Positions 37,430 to 46,400 of a stretch of 64,000 nucleotides of DNA are shown piece by piece; position 1 is the stretch's first letter; each line of letters opens with the position of its first letter. Below the pieces are notes generated by a model. That model saw only the letters and a list, made by a program, of their open reading frames with translations. It was not told the origin of the DNA and made no database searches. A program made the translations under genes and the position numbers. Origin of the DNA: an uncultured Clostridium sp. (GTDB lineage Bacteria > Bacillota > Clostridia > Clostridiales > Clostridiaceae); NCBI RefSeq assembly GCF_947039605.1, contig NZ_CAMQZG010000001.1:248001-312000 (forward strand), written 5' to 3'.

Positions 37430-37480
37430 AAAAATAATATCCATAAATACTTTTTATTCTGATTTAAGGATATTATTTTT
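37430..37480 (-). promoter_or_regulatory. 13-bp inverted repeat over the ohrR-like promoter
   Basis: AAAAATAATATCC (37430-37442) and GGATATTATTTTT (37468-37480), 25 bp apart, perfect. The upstream arm overlaps the -10 of the promoter below. Confidence 0.55.
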
Positions 37481-37495
37481 AAAAAATTATGTCAA
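37467..37495 (-). promoter_or_regulatory. Promoter of the ohrR-like gene
   Basis: TTGACA (37490-37495), 17-bp spacer, TATCCT (37467-37472). Confidence 0.6.
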
Positions 37496-37496
37496 T

Positions 37497-37538
37497 AAAA
37501 ATAAAGATAGAGTTTGTTCAAACTCTATCTTTATTTTT
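37497..37538 (-). terminator. Terminator after the MBL hydrolase gene
   Basis: AAATAAAGATAGAGTTT and AAACTCTATCTTTATTT, 17-bp perfect stem with a 4-nt loop and poly-T on either strand. Confidence 0.92.
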
Positions 37539-37548
37539 CTTATACTTC

Positions 37549-38292
37549 TTATATTTCCATTAATCTTCTATCACTTAGAGACTTTAAAGACTCTGGTGAA
37601 TGTGTTCCTAAGTAAATTGTTTTATTATTTCTAATAAATTCTCTAATAATATTTAAAGTTTTTGCTGCTTCTTCTTTATCTTCAAATACCATTGATAACA
37701 TATTTTCTTTTAATGCTTTATCTGTATATGTTATATCTCCATGTAACATAAATGATAACTCTTTATCTTCTACTACTAAAATAGAGTTTCCTTTTGTATG
37801 ACCAACTGCTGGTAACATATAAATTCCCTCTGCTATCTTTTCACTTTTATCAAAGTTTTTATAACATCCACTCTCAAACTTAACTTTTACTATATTTTCT
37901 CCCTCAAGTCCCATAGCATTTGCTTCAACTTCTGAAATGTATATTTTAGCATTGCTAAATAATCTTAATTCTCCTGTGTGGTCTGGATGCTTATGTGTTA
38001 TAACTACTTTATCTATATCATTTAGCTCATATCCTGCTACTTTTAAAGCATCTACAAAGTTATTTACCTTTTCCCCTGTATAAAGCATTTGACCTGGCTT
38101 ACCATCAAAATCTGGTGTTTCCATAGGCATTCCTGTATCAACTAATATAACTTCACTACCTGTATTAATAATATAACCTTGTAAACTAGCCTCTAATATT
38201 TCTTCTTTATAAGGATTGTTTTCTGAACCTCCAAATGCAAATGCACCTTTCATATATCCATTTTTATAAAATTCTAACGCTTTAACTTCCAT
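37549..38292 (-). CDS. MBL-fold metallohydrolase (lactonase-like)
   Basis: Metallo-beta-lactamase-fold enzyme of 247 residues. Zinc motif 'THKHPDHTG' (HxHxDH), then 'AVGHTKGNS' and 'LHGDITYT' and a late His in 'LGTHSPES' supply the remaining ligands. Sequence order resembles the AttM/AiiB acyl-homoserine-lactonase subfamily, but the substrate is unknown in clostridia. Two in-frame ATGs: 38307 has a weak site, whereas 38292 is eight bases after GGAG and is preferred. It follows the glutathione peroxidase gene by about 50 bases, so the two may be cotranscribed. Confidence 0.83.
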   Translation of the reverse strand: MEVKALEFYKNGYMKGAFAFGGSENNPYKEEILEASLQGYIINTGSEVILVDTGMPMETPDFDGKPGQMLYTGEKVNNFVDALKVAGYELNDIDKVVITHKHPDHTGELRLFSNAKIYISEVEANAMGLEGENIVKVKFESGCYKNFDKSEKIAEGIYMLPAVGHTKGNSILVVEDKELSFMLHGDITYTDKALKENMLSMVFEDKEEAAKTLNIIREFIRNNKTIYLGTHSPESLKSLSDRRLMEI

Positions 38293-38342
38293 TTCCACAC
38301 TCTCCATTCTTTATTTTTCTTTTGTAATATATTAACTAAAAT

Positions 38343-38819
38343 TTATTTTAATAATTTCTCTATATCAGCTCTTAAACTTTCTGGTTTTGATATAGGTGCA
38401 AATCTTTCAATAACATTCCCCTGTGAATCTACTAAGAATTTACTAAAGTTCCACTTTATTTTACTTCCTAATATACCTTTTTTCTCTTCTTTAAGATATT
38501 TATATAAAGGATGAGTATTATCTCCATTAACCTCTATTTTTTCAAACATCTTAAATGTTACTCCATAATTCAACTGACAGAAATTTTGTGCTCCTGCTCC
38601 ATCATTTGGTTCTTGGTTTTTAAATTGGTTACATGGGAATCCTAATACTTCAAACCCTCTATCTTTATATTCTTTATATAAAGCCTCTAATCCTTCAAAC
38701 TGAGGTGTAAACCCACACTTACTAGCTGTATTTACAACTAATATTACTTTCCCCTTATAATCACTCATACTAACTTCTTTTCCGTTTATATCATTTGCTT
38801 TAAAATCATAAAAATCCAT
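38343..38819 (-). CDS. Glutathione peroxidase-family thiol peroxidase
   Basis: 158-residue peroxidase that reduces hydroperoxides. Active site '[19 protein letters not shown]' has Cys in place of selenocysteine; '[13 protein letters not shown]' supplies Gln and the second Cys; '[10 protein letters not shown]' supplies Trp and Asn. Such bacterial enzymes usually accept thioredoxin rather than glutathione. The frame is open to 38876, but the ATG at 38819 has GGAGG and the normal '[16 protein letters not shown]' start. Its leader carries an OhrR-like palindrome. Confidence 0.93.
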   Translation of the reverse strand: MDFYDFKANDINGKEVSMSDYKGKVILVVNTASKCGFTPQFEGLEALYKEYKDRGFEVLGFPCNQFKNQEPNDGAGAQNFCQLNYGVTFKMFEKIEVNGDNTHPLYKYLKEEKKGILGSKIKWNFSKFLVDSQGNVIERFAPISKPESLRADIEKLLK

Positions 38820-38860
38820 AAAAACATACCTCCATAAAATTTCTTTTTTATTTCTTATCG

Positions 38861-38882
38861 TGCAATTTAATTGCATGCAATT
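38861..38882 (-). promoter_or_regulatory. OhrR-like operator in the glutathione peroxidase leader
   Basis: TGCAATT-T-AATTGCA (38861-38875), perfect palindrome, close to the OhrR box TACAATT-N-AATTGTA. It overlaps a second palindrome AATTGCATGCAATT (38869-38882). Both lie just downstream of the predicted start of transcription. Confidence 0.7.
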
Positions 38883-38895
38883 AATCTATGTTTTA

Positions 38896-38924
38896 ATAAT
38901 ACACTTTAACAAAAAAAATGTCAA
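38896..38924 (-). promoter_or_regulatory. Promoter of the glutathione peroxidase gene
   Basis: TTGACA (38919-38924), 17-bp spacer, TATTAT (38896-38901). Confidence 0.82.
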
Positions 38925-38942
38925 ATAAAATAAAAAAAGAGC

Positions 38943-38968
38943 AAAAAAATAGAGCCTTATAAGCTCAT
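38943..38968 (-). terminator. Weak terminator of the short-peptide transcript
   Basis: GAGC and GCTC around TTATAAG, with AGAG/CTCT possible outside, then seven Ts on the minus strand. Its position ends the transcript that starts near 39162 before the next promoter. Confidence 0.45.
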
Positions 38969-39025
38969 CTCTTCTAAATATATATTTATATTTTTTAATT
39001 TTTATAGCTATAAAAAAACTGTTTA

Positions 39026-39061
39026 TTATCCAAATATTTTTACGATTACTTGTATTGGCAT
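39026..39061 (-). CDS. Short peptide gene (11 residues, MPIQVIVKIFG)
   Basis: Too short to be called by length. The ATG is seven bases after a perfect AAAGGAGGAAG ribosome site, and the frame ends TAATAA. A consensus promoter lies about 110 bases upstream. The peptide is hydrophobic and basic. I recognise no family. It could be a leader peptide, a signalling or toxic peptide, or a regulatory open frame inside a small RNA. The downstream gene (peroxidase) has its own promoter, so classical attenuation is less likely. Upstream in the transcript, AAGGATA and TATCCTT form a hairpin around an internal GAGGGA. Confidence 0.5.
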   Translation of the reverse strand: MPIQVIVKIFG

Positions 39062-39168
39062 TATATCTTCCTCCTTTGTTATATCAGGGCTTAAAGGATA
39101 TTTATTCCCTCTATATTTTATCCTTAGTTAAGTTTTAAATTTGTTTTTCTCGCGATGTATTAATTGGT

Positions 39169-39197
39169 ATATTACACTCTTTTTTTATCCCTGTCAA
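39169..39197 (-). promoter_or_regulatory. Promoter of the short-peptide transcript
   Basis: TTGACA (39192-39197), 17-bp spacer, TAATAT (39169-39174). Start of transcription expected near 39162. Confidence 0.75.
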
Positions 39198-39238
39198 CAA
39201 ATTTTTTAAAGTTTTTTTCATACTATCTACACTAGCAA

Positions 39239-39279
39239 ATAAAAGTTCAAAACTTTGCATAATTGTTCTGAACTTTTAT
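39239..39279 (-). terminator. Probable terminator after the DUF488 gene
   Basis: ATAAAAGTTCA and TGAACTTTTAT perfect 11-bp stem around a 19-nt loop, followed by TTG on the minus strand. It separates the DUF488 gene from the short-peptide promoter. Confidence 0.6.
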
Positions 39280-39344
39280 GCTATGTAATTGTTTTACATC
39301 TTTTTTCATATAAAATTATTCGTCTTAATCAATTATATGTAATA

Positions 39345-39962
39345 TTATTTTCCTATCCCCTCTGTTCTGTATCCTATATCTTTATTAGCAAGTTTATATC
39401 CTTCTTCTATCATTTCTACTCTAGATTTTCCATTTCCAAGCAAAGCATCTATTGTTAATTGATTTCTCTCACTAAAATATTTTTCTAACAAACATTCTTC
39501 TATATATTCCTGATTTCCAAGTCCACCCTCATGTAATATATACTTTATATCAAACCCCTGTGCATCTAAAACTCTTCCTAAAAGAATACTTCTATGACAT
39601 CTTATTTGGTCTTGCATAGCACCAAGTAGCACTATTTTATATCCCATTTTGCAACCTTTTTTAATTCTCTCTATTCCATTTATAAAAGTTTGTTCTTCTT
39701 TAACTTTTTCAAAATCAGCATAAACTTTATTAAGATACGACTCTCTAGTTTGCCTTTTAGCACCAAATTCATTCCCCATATAAATATATTTAAATCCCTC
39801 TTGCCTTATAGTAGCTTCAAAAATTTCTTTATTATACTGAACATTGTACTTTGAATAAGGTGTTTCTCTTATATCAACTATACAATTTATATCATATTCT
39901 CTAAGCATATAAACTAACTTATCAAAAGAATAATTAGAATGCCCTATCGCAAAAATCTCCAT
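39345..39962 (-). CDS. DUF488-family protein
   Basis: 205-residue member of DUF488, a family of unknown function. The hallmark N-terminus 'IFAIGHSNYSFDKLVYML' is followed by 'CIVDIRETPYSKYNVQYNK' and 'YIYMGNEFGAKR'. The family's 'C.C/R' motif near the second half appears as 'RCHRSILLGRVL', and 'HEGG' follows. Single gene with its own terminator. I can give no function. Confidence 0.85.
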   Translation of the reverse strand: MEIFAIGHSNYSFDKLVYMLREYDINCIVDIRETPYSKYNVQYNKEIFEATIRQEGFKYIYMGNEFGAKRQTRESYLNKVYADFEKVKEEQTFINGIERIKKGCKMGYKIVLLGAMQDQIRCHRSILLGRVLDAQGFDIKYILHEGGLGNQEYIEECLLEKYFSERNQLTIDALLGNGKSRVEMIEEGYKLANKDIGYRTEGIGK

Positions 39963-40042
39963 TGTATTATCCCCTCTTTCTCTTTAGTAAAAATATTAAA
40001 ATTATTATAGCACATTCAAGTAATTTATATAAAATTACAAAT

Positions 40043-40074
40043 AAAAAAACACTAAGCTTTTAAACTTAGTGTCT
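40043..40074 (-). terminator. Terminator after the second alcohol dehydrogenase
   Basis: ACACTAAG and CTTAGTGT stem with seven Ts on the minus strand. Confidence 0.88.
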
Positions 40075-40082
40075 TAATATAT

Positions 40083-41180
40083 CTATTTAATTAAACTGTT
40101 TTTATAAATAGCAAATATCTCATCTTCTGTTATTTGCTCTGGATGATTTTTAAGCTTTGCTATATTGCTTGCAAAGTCTTTACTCCAAACTTTTAATTCC
40201 TCTTCTGTTATATCCACATCAACCTTAGTCATAACTTCTATCACTTTATTAAACTTTTCCTGTGATGTAAGTCCTAAAAGTTTATATATCTTATCTACTT
40301 TTTCTCTATTCTTAAATGAATTTAGATATTCTTTATATAAACATCCATTAGCAAGTCCATGAGGAACTCCTTTAAAGTATGTTAGTGAATATCCCATTCC
40401 ATGAGGAAGTGATGTCCCATTTTGAGCTATTATAGTTCCTGCAATATTTGATGCTATCATAAGCTTTTCTCTAGTTTCAAAACTTATTTCACCACTTAAC
40501 AATTCCTCTATACACTCTCCCCAAACACTTATAGCCTTCTCTGAAAGTGCATCAGTCATAATACTAGCATTAACATTTAAATATCCCTCTACAATATGTG
40601 AAAGTGCATCAAAAGCTGTATTTCTTGTAACCTCTATACTCATTCCCATCATATATCTAGCATCTAAAAGTGATACTACTGGAAAAATAGCCTGACCAAG
40701 ATTTCTTTTAGTCTTATTTTTATGGTCAGTCAAAATTGAATATTGAGTTGTTTCAGTACCAGTCCCTGCTGTTGTTGGAACTGCTACTATATCAATTGAT
40801 TCAAGCTTTTTACTACTAAATAAAGTATCTGCTGTAAGCTCTCTATTTTTTATCATAACCCCTATAGCTTTAGCTGCATCAATAGGAGAACCTCCACCAA
40901 TTCCAACTATAAAATCAACATTCTCTAACCTTCCAATCTCTGCTGCTTTGCACACAGTTTCAACTGAAGGATTTTCTTCTATCTCATCAAATATTCTATA
41001 CTCTATATTTTCTTTCTCTAAAACAGTTTTAACATCATCAAGTGAACCATTCTTTTTAGAAGAATATCTTCCCGTAACTATTAAAGCCTTTTTACCAAAC
41101 CTTGATAACTCACTACCACTCTTTAAAACAATGCCCTCTTCCATTAAAACTCTAGTTGGCATATAAAACTTAAACTCCAT
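40083..41180 (-). CDS. Iron-containing alcohol dehydrogenase (second, divergent)
   Basis: 365-residue group III alcohol dehydrogenase. NAD(P)-binding 'GIGGGSPIDAAKAIG' and 'AVPTTAGTGTETTQYS'; metal ligands in 'DALSHIVEGY' and 'LPHGMGYSLTYFKGVPHGLANG'. It is only distantly related to the one at 32189, and resembles the 1,3-propanediol/butanol dehydrogenase side of the family. AGAGGTG ribosome site. Substrate unknown. Monocistronic. Confidence 0.88.
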   Translation of the reverse strand: MEFKFYMPTRVLMEEGIVLKSGSELSRFGKKALIVTGRYSSKKNGSLDDVKTVLEKENIEYRIFDEIEENPSVETVCKAAEIGRLENVDFIVGIGGGSPIDAAKAIGVMIKNRELTADTLFSSKKLESIDIVAVPTTAGTGTETTQYSILTDHKNKTKRNLGQAIFPVVSLLDARYMMGMSIEVTRNTAFDALSHIVEGYLNVNASIMTDALSEKAISVWGECIEELLSGEISFETREKLMIASNIAGTIIAQNGTSLPHGMGYSLTYFKGVPHGLANGCLYKEYLNSFKNREKVDKIYKLLGLTSQEKFNKVIEVMTKVDVDITEEELKVWSKDFASNIAKLKNHPEQITEDEIFAIYKNSLIK

Positions 41181-41219
41181 AATAACACCTCTTTAAATAC
41201 TCTTTTAAATGTTATTATA

Positions 41220-42515
41220 TCACTTTACATCAATATTCCACTCACCTTTAATATCAAAATCTATATTATCTATATTGTACTCAAATTCACCATTTTTCTT
41301 TTCTTCATTGCTTAGTCTATCCGTATCAATTTGTGTTCCAAACGTTCCATCTCCATATACTGTTGCACCTTCTTGGATACTACTACTTTGTATTGAGTGT
41401 ATAGAATTTAAACTCACCTTATCCTTTTCACTAATATTCATATCCATCATAACTTCCAAAATACCATCAGTATTTTTTACATACAATATATCAACTTCAT
41501 TTTCCATTCCTACTATTTTAAACTTCTCATTTATCTCTAATGTTTCACCTTCACTTGGAATTTTTATTGATAACTTCACTTGATTTTCTTCCTCTAACAT
41601 ATGATGAACATCTATATTTTTTACTTTTATAGTCTCAACCTTTTCATTACCATCTACAAAATACTCCCATAACCAATTAATATCTGAAGGTACAACCTTT
41701 AATACCTTTCCATTTTCATCTAAAACTTCTACCTCTTCTTCCCATTTAATATCACTTGTAGTATTTTCATAATCTATATCTAAACTTGTCCAAAAAGTAA
41801 AATGATCTTTATCTTTTATTTCATAAATATCTGCTCCAACTGTTATATCTCCATCTTCTGCATATGGTGTTACTTCCTTATAATCATCACTTGTATTCGC
41901 TTTTACGAGTTCAATTTTTGTTTCATCTGCTACTCCATCCACAACTAAATTAAAATCAGTTATTGGTTCATCTGACTTAAAACTTAATTCTATATTAGAT
42001 AATCTCCCATCATTTGATGCATACATAAAATTACTAATTGAATCCATCTTGATTTCTTTTCCTTCTGATGTTTTCAACTTAACATTTTCTTCTTTTTCTA
42101 TCTTTTTAAACTCACTACTTTCAAGCCACATATTCACTTTAAGTACACCGTCACTATAACTTGAGTTTTTAAGAATATACTCTTTACCACCAAAATTCAA
42201 AGTAACTGGTTTATCAAGTCTATACAAATCCCCTTTAGTTTGATCTAACTCTACAAGTCCACTACCTTGCTCATAGTAAAACTTAGCTTTAATCTCTGAT
42301 ATAACTACATCTGAAATTGGTATAAGTGCCATAGCTAAAACGGCTGCTATCATTGCAACTTTCTTTTTACCCTTATTATTTTTCTTACTTCCTTTTAACC
42401 TTTTCTTTAATTTCTTTTTATCTATATCATTCATAGGAACTTCTACAACATCCTCTAAATCCACATCAACTTCATTTAACATATCAAATATGTCTTTATC
42501 ATTATTATCTTTCAT
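41220..42515 (-). CDS. DUF4179-type membrane protein, probable anti-sigma factor
   Basis: 431 residues. A highly charged cytoplasmic N-terminus (1-50) precedes one membrane segment (about 52-70, 'AMIAAVLAMALIPISDVVI'), and a large outer beta-rich region follows, as in DUF4179/DUF5643 proteins. The start lies five bases past the stop of the ECF sigma factor gene, the arrangement of an anti-sigma factor. The cytoplasmic end 'DIFDMLNEVDVDLEDVVEVP' is the expected sigma-binding part. The signal is unknown. Confidence 0.8.
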   Translation of the reverse strand: MKDNNDKDIFDMLNEVDVDLEDVVEVPMNDIDKKKLKKRLKGSKKNNKGKKKVAMIAAVLAMALIPISDVVISEIKAKFYYEQGSGLVELDQTKGDLYRLDKPVTLNFGGKEYILKNSSYSDGVLKVNMWLESSEFKKIEKEENVKLKTSEGKEIKMDSISNFMYASNDGRLSNIELSFKSDEPITDFNLVVDGVADETKIELVKANTSDDYKEVTPYAEDGDITVGADIYEIKDKDHFTFWTSLDIDYENTTSDIKWEEEVEVLDENGKVLKVVPSDINWLWEYFVDGNEKVETIKVKNIDVHHMLEEENQVKLSIKIPSEGETLEINEKFKIVGMENEVDILYVKNTDGILEVMMDMNISEKDKVSLNSIHSIQSSSIQEGATVYGDGTFGTQIDTDRLSNEEKKNGEFEYNIDNIDFDIKGEWNIDVK

Positions 42516-42519
42516 ATCA

Positions 42520-43080
42520 TTACCCCTCCATAACTGCTAAATCATATTTTTCTTTAAGCTTTTTTCTACCTCTACTAACCCTTGTATCTACTACCGATAT
42601 GCTAAAATTCATTTTATTTGCAACTTCTTTTGAGTCCATCCCCATTAAAAACTTCATTATAAAAATGCTTCTATCTGGTTCTTTACAAGTATTAAGCAAA
42701 TTTATAACTTTCTCATAATTAATATTTTTAATTACTACTTCCTCTGCACTAGGTGTTTTAATTACAAATTCCTCATCATAATCAAGTCTTCCTATATCAA
42801 TTGATTTTTTCCTATAACAATCAATTGCTTTAAACTTACTAACTCCCCCAAGCCACTTTCTAAAATCTTCTGACTGTCCATTAAACTTACTTATGTTATT
42901 CCAAACTGCTAAAAATATATCATAGATACATTCCTCTATAAGCCCCTCATCTGATAATGGAACTAACACCTTTCTTACTATCCCATTAACAAGTGGTGAA
43001 TATTTATCAACAACATAATCTAAAGCCTTAGGATTTTTCTTTTTAAGTTCCTCTACAAAATTCTTTTCACTAACTCTCAT
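42520..43080 (-). CDS. ECF-type RNA polymerase sigma factor
   Basis: 186 residues with sigma region 2 ('ALDYVVDKYSPLVNGIVRKVL', 'IYDIFLAVWNNISKF', 'FRKWLGGVSKFKAIDCYRKK') and region 4 ('DRSIFIMKFLMGMDSKEVANKMNFSISVVDTRVSRGRKKLKEKY'). It lacks region 3, as usual for ECF factors. GAGGGGAG ribosome site. Followed at once by its probable anti-sigma gene; a candidate autoregulated promoter lies upstream. Confidence 0.92.
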   Translation of the reverse strand: MRVSEKNFVEELKKKNPKALDYVVDKYSPLVNGIVRKVLVPLSDEGLIEECIYDIFLAVWNNISKFNGQSEDFRKWLGGVSKFKAIDCYRKKSIDIGRLDYDEEFVIKTPSAEEVVIKNINYEKVINLLNTCKEPDRSIFIMKFLMGMDSKEVANKMNFSISVVDTRVSRGRKKLKEKYDLAVMEG

Positions 43081-43113
43081 AAAAATTCTCCCCTCAAATG
43101 TCTTTCACTATAT

Positions 43114-43142
43114 ACAACGAATTCAAAATTCAAAATCTTACA
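43114..43142 (-). promoter_or_regulatory. Candidate ECF promoter of the sigma factor operon
   Basis: TGTAAG (43137-43142), 17-bp spacer with a TTTTGAA repeat, CGTTGT (43114-43119). It resembles the TGnAAC...CGT pattern of ECF-dependent promoters rather than a housekeeping promoter. Confidence 0.45.
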
Positions 43143-43210
43143 CTTTTTTTAAAACTAAATTAATTTTACATAAAAAATCTTTATTCCAAATTAACTTTTA
43201 TTTACAATAT

Positions 43211-43252
43211 TAAAAACAAAAACAGCTTAAACTTTTCAGTTCAAACTGTTTT
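43211..43252 (-). terminator. Terminator downstream of the DUF11 repeat protein
   Basis: AAACAGTTTGAACT and AGTTTAAGCTGTTT, 14-bp stem with two wobble pairs and GAAA loop, then TTTGTTTTT on the minus strand. Confidence 0.85.
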
Positions 43253-43256
43253 ATCA

Positions 43257-43421
43257 TTAGTTATTTATTATTGTAATATAATCTTGTGCTTTTTCCATCT
43301 TATCAGCACTTAAATAAAAATTAGAAATAACTTTTGTCTCACTTGGCTGTGGCACTGAATATACATAAATATTTTTAAAAGTAAGCTGCTTCCATTTTAC
43401 TGATATACTAAAAAATTTTAA
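43257..43421 (-). pseudogene. Possible gene remnant after the DUF11 repeat protein
   Basis: An open stretch of about 54 codons with protein-like composition ('WKQLTFKNIYVYSVPQPSE' ... 'SADKMEKAQDYITIINN') ends at TAA just before the terminator. It has no ATG with a ribosome site near its beginning. It is in a different frame from the upstream gene, whose stop is at 43441. It may be the broken tail of a former longer protein or gene. I do not recognise it. Confidence 0.35.
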
Positions 43422-43440
43422 TTACTTCACTCTTTCTTCA

Positions 43441-46400
43441 TTAATAAAATAGTATTTTTACATTTATAAGAGTTGTTACATTAGTGAAAAATTCTCTTGC
43501 ATCTACTTGTTTATGATAAATATCTTCTAAAATTCCCTGTACATCAAATTTACTTCCAATTATATAATCTTCAGGTAAAATAACAAAAGTACTAAACGGT
43601 ATAGAATAATGAGTTGAATGAACTGCTTGAAGTGCATTCAAACCTGTATATTCAACAATAAGATTTAAGCATCCACTAACTACAAGCTTATACCCTGTTA
43701 AATACTGCCCTTCATTTGAAATATTTGGTGCTGTTTTAATCACATGAGAACTTTTAATTTCTATATTTCCCTTAATTATATTTATTGTTTGAATTTCTGG
43801 CTTAGCATCTGGAACTGTCAAATATGACTCTATATTGAGTTGCTTAAAATTACACATTCCCATTTGAATATCATTAACCTGCGCTCCTATTGCTGGTAAA
43901 AGTTTTTTACCTAAAAGCCCATTGGGTAAAATATAACTATATTTTACTTCTACACCATTTTGAATAACATTATTGCATGAATTACTTATAACTCTAACGC
44001 TATACTCTATCACTGCAACCTGTCCTGGTTGTAAAATCCCAAGATTAATTCCATTAGCTAGATTAACGGTATTTACTGCCTGCCCATTAAGATAAAAGCT
44101 TCCTGAAATAACTTCTACATATCGTGGAATATTATCTTTTACAATAATATTATTAGTAATTATTTTAGTCGTATTACTGATTGTTACTGTATATTTTATT
44201 TCATCCCTTAAAACTGCAAATTCTTTATTTGCAACCTTATTAACTATTAAATCAACATTGCTAGCATTTATTATCTCTACATTACTTTCATTTACACCAG
44301 CTTGATTTATTCCATTAGTTTCAGATTTATAAATATACTCTGCAATTGCTTGATTAGGAATTCTTCCCGCCTTAAGAATTTTCACATCAAAAGTAATATT
44401 AACTTGTTCTCCTACAGAAATTGACTCTATCACTATACCTGATAATACATCTTGCATTGGTGCTAAAACTCCATCAATCATTACTGACCCTGCAATAAAA
44501 TTAAGCTTTTCATTTATAATATCTCGTATAGTTATCTCCTGAACATTAACATTTCCAGTATTTTTAACTACTAGAGTATACTTAACCATATCACCAATAG
44601 CATTTTCTATTTTATCTGCTTTTTTGATTATATTTAAATTAGGTTTAACTACTACAACTCCATGATAGATATTACTTTGATCTCTTCCAATAATTCCTTT
44701 GTCTTCTCCACTTATATGAACCTCTACAATAGCTCTATTTGTATCTGGTCTAAATAAAAGCGTTGCATCTATAATATTTTTAAATGGATTACTAAGTTGT
44801 CCTATTGCTTTAACTATTATTGTTACAATTAACTCCTCACCCTTATCTAATGGTCCTATAAATATTCCATCTTCAATATCTCCAATTATTGAGGTTCCAT
44901 CAATCCTTACTTCTTTAACATCTAACTCAAGTGGAAACTTATCCTTTATTAATACATTTTCAGCATCAAGTTCTCCATCATTTTTAATCTTAACAGTATA
45001 AGCAAATATATCACCAAGTTTAACAAGCTCTTTAGCAGTATTTTTCACTATACTCACAGGTGTTTCATATGCTAGTATCTTAACTAAATTAGACTCTGTT
45101 ATACCTGAAAACACTGTCCCTCCTGCCTCAACTTGATAATTATAAGTTCCTTTAGCTTGATTTTGGAATACATAATCACCACTACCAATTTTGATAACTT
45201 TAGTTTCAAAACTTATAACTATTTTTTCATTTGGTGTAAGACTTGGGATATTTATACCAAGAGTAATATCTCCAATAAAAGGAACTCCATTAATTGAAAG
45301 ATTATTAATATATTCCAAACCAATTGCAAGAGTATCTTTTATTATAAGGTCTAGTGCTGCCACCTCTCCTACATTTTCAACTTCTAATGAATATTTTATA
45401 ATTTCATTTAATATAACTGCTTCCTTATTCGCTGATTTTATAATAATAATTTCTGGAGTTAAGTTATCAATAATTACATCATTAGTTATTATTGATTCTT
45501 TTTTAGGTGGAAGATTTGGGTCTACTGTATACTCATATAATATTGTTGCACTATTTTTAATCTCATCTGGTGCATTCTTTAATACTACAACTTTAAATTT
45601 AACAATGCATTCTTCGCCTGCCTGAAGTGTTCCTATATTTACCCCGATGATTGGATTCTGAGCTGTTGGCACATTATTCACCGTTGTACTTCCAGATATA
45701 AAACTAGTTCCAAGAGGTAATATATCTTTAATAATCACATTATTTATTTGAGTATTACCTGTATTTTTACTTCTAACAGTATAAGTTATATTTTCTCCAA
45801 TAGTTGTTGTACTTTTGTCCCCTATCTTAATAGCCGCATTAGCTCCAACTATTGGTATTTCACCATGCCTAACCTCTGTCATAACAATATTAGTTTCCAT
45901 ACTATCTGCAACTAAATATTCTTGTGAATCTATATATTTATAATTAATTGTAGCTTTATTTAAAATTGGATTTATTGTTGGTATTTCATCTACCTTAACT
46001 CTAAAAGATATAGATACTGCTTGCCCTGGCAAAACTGGATTTATCAAACTTATTATAGTAGTTGGTGAACCTGTAACTCCCACATTTGAAATTAAAGAAC
46101 CTTGCATATAACTTGTTCCCACTGGTATTGGGTCAATAATTAAAACATCACTTGCTAAAACTTCCCCATCATTTTTAAAAGTTATATTGTAAGCTATTAC
46201 ATCACCTACATCTACAAAATCTTTATCTACAGTTTTAATTGCCTCTACAATTTTCGCCTCTTTATTTTCAAGGGTTAAGCTGTTTATCTCATAAGTATCA
46301 TTTAGCTCAGTTAAACTAATATTTTTAGCTACCTCTTCTTCATACAAATTCAATTCAACTATATCTAATACACTAGTGTAAACTTCATTTGACCTTATAC

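Noticed and set aside
38930-39060. Attenuator controlling the glutathione peroxidase gene
   Set aside because: The peroxidase has its own consensus promoter after the weak terminator, so a separate short transcript is the simpler reading.
45191-45625. 144-codon plus-strand frame inside the DUF11 gene
   Set aside because: Antisense of the repeat region; composition follows from the reverse of the repeats.
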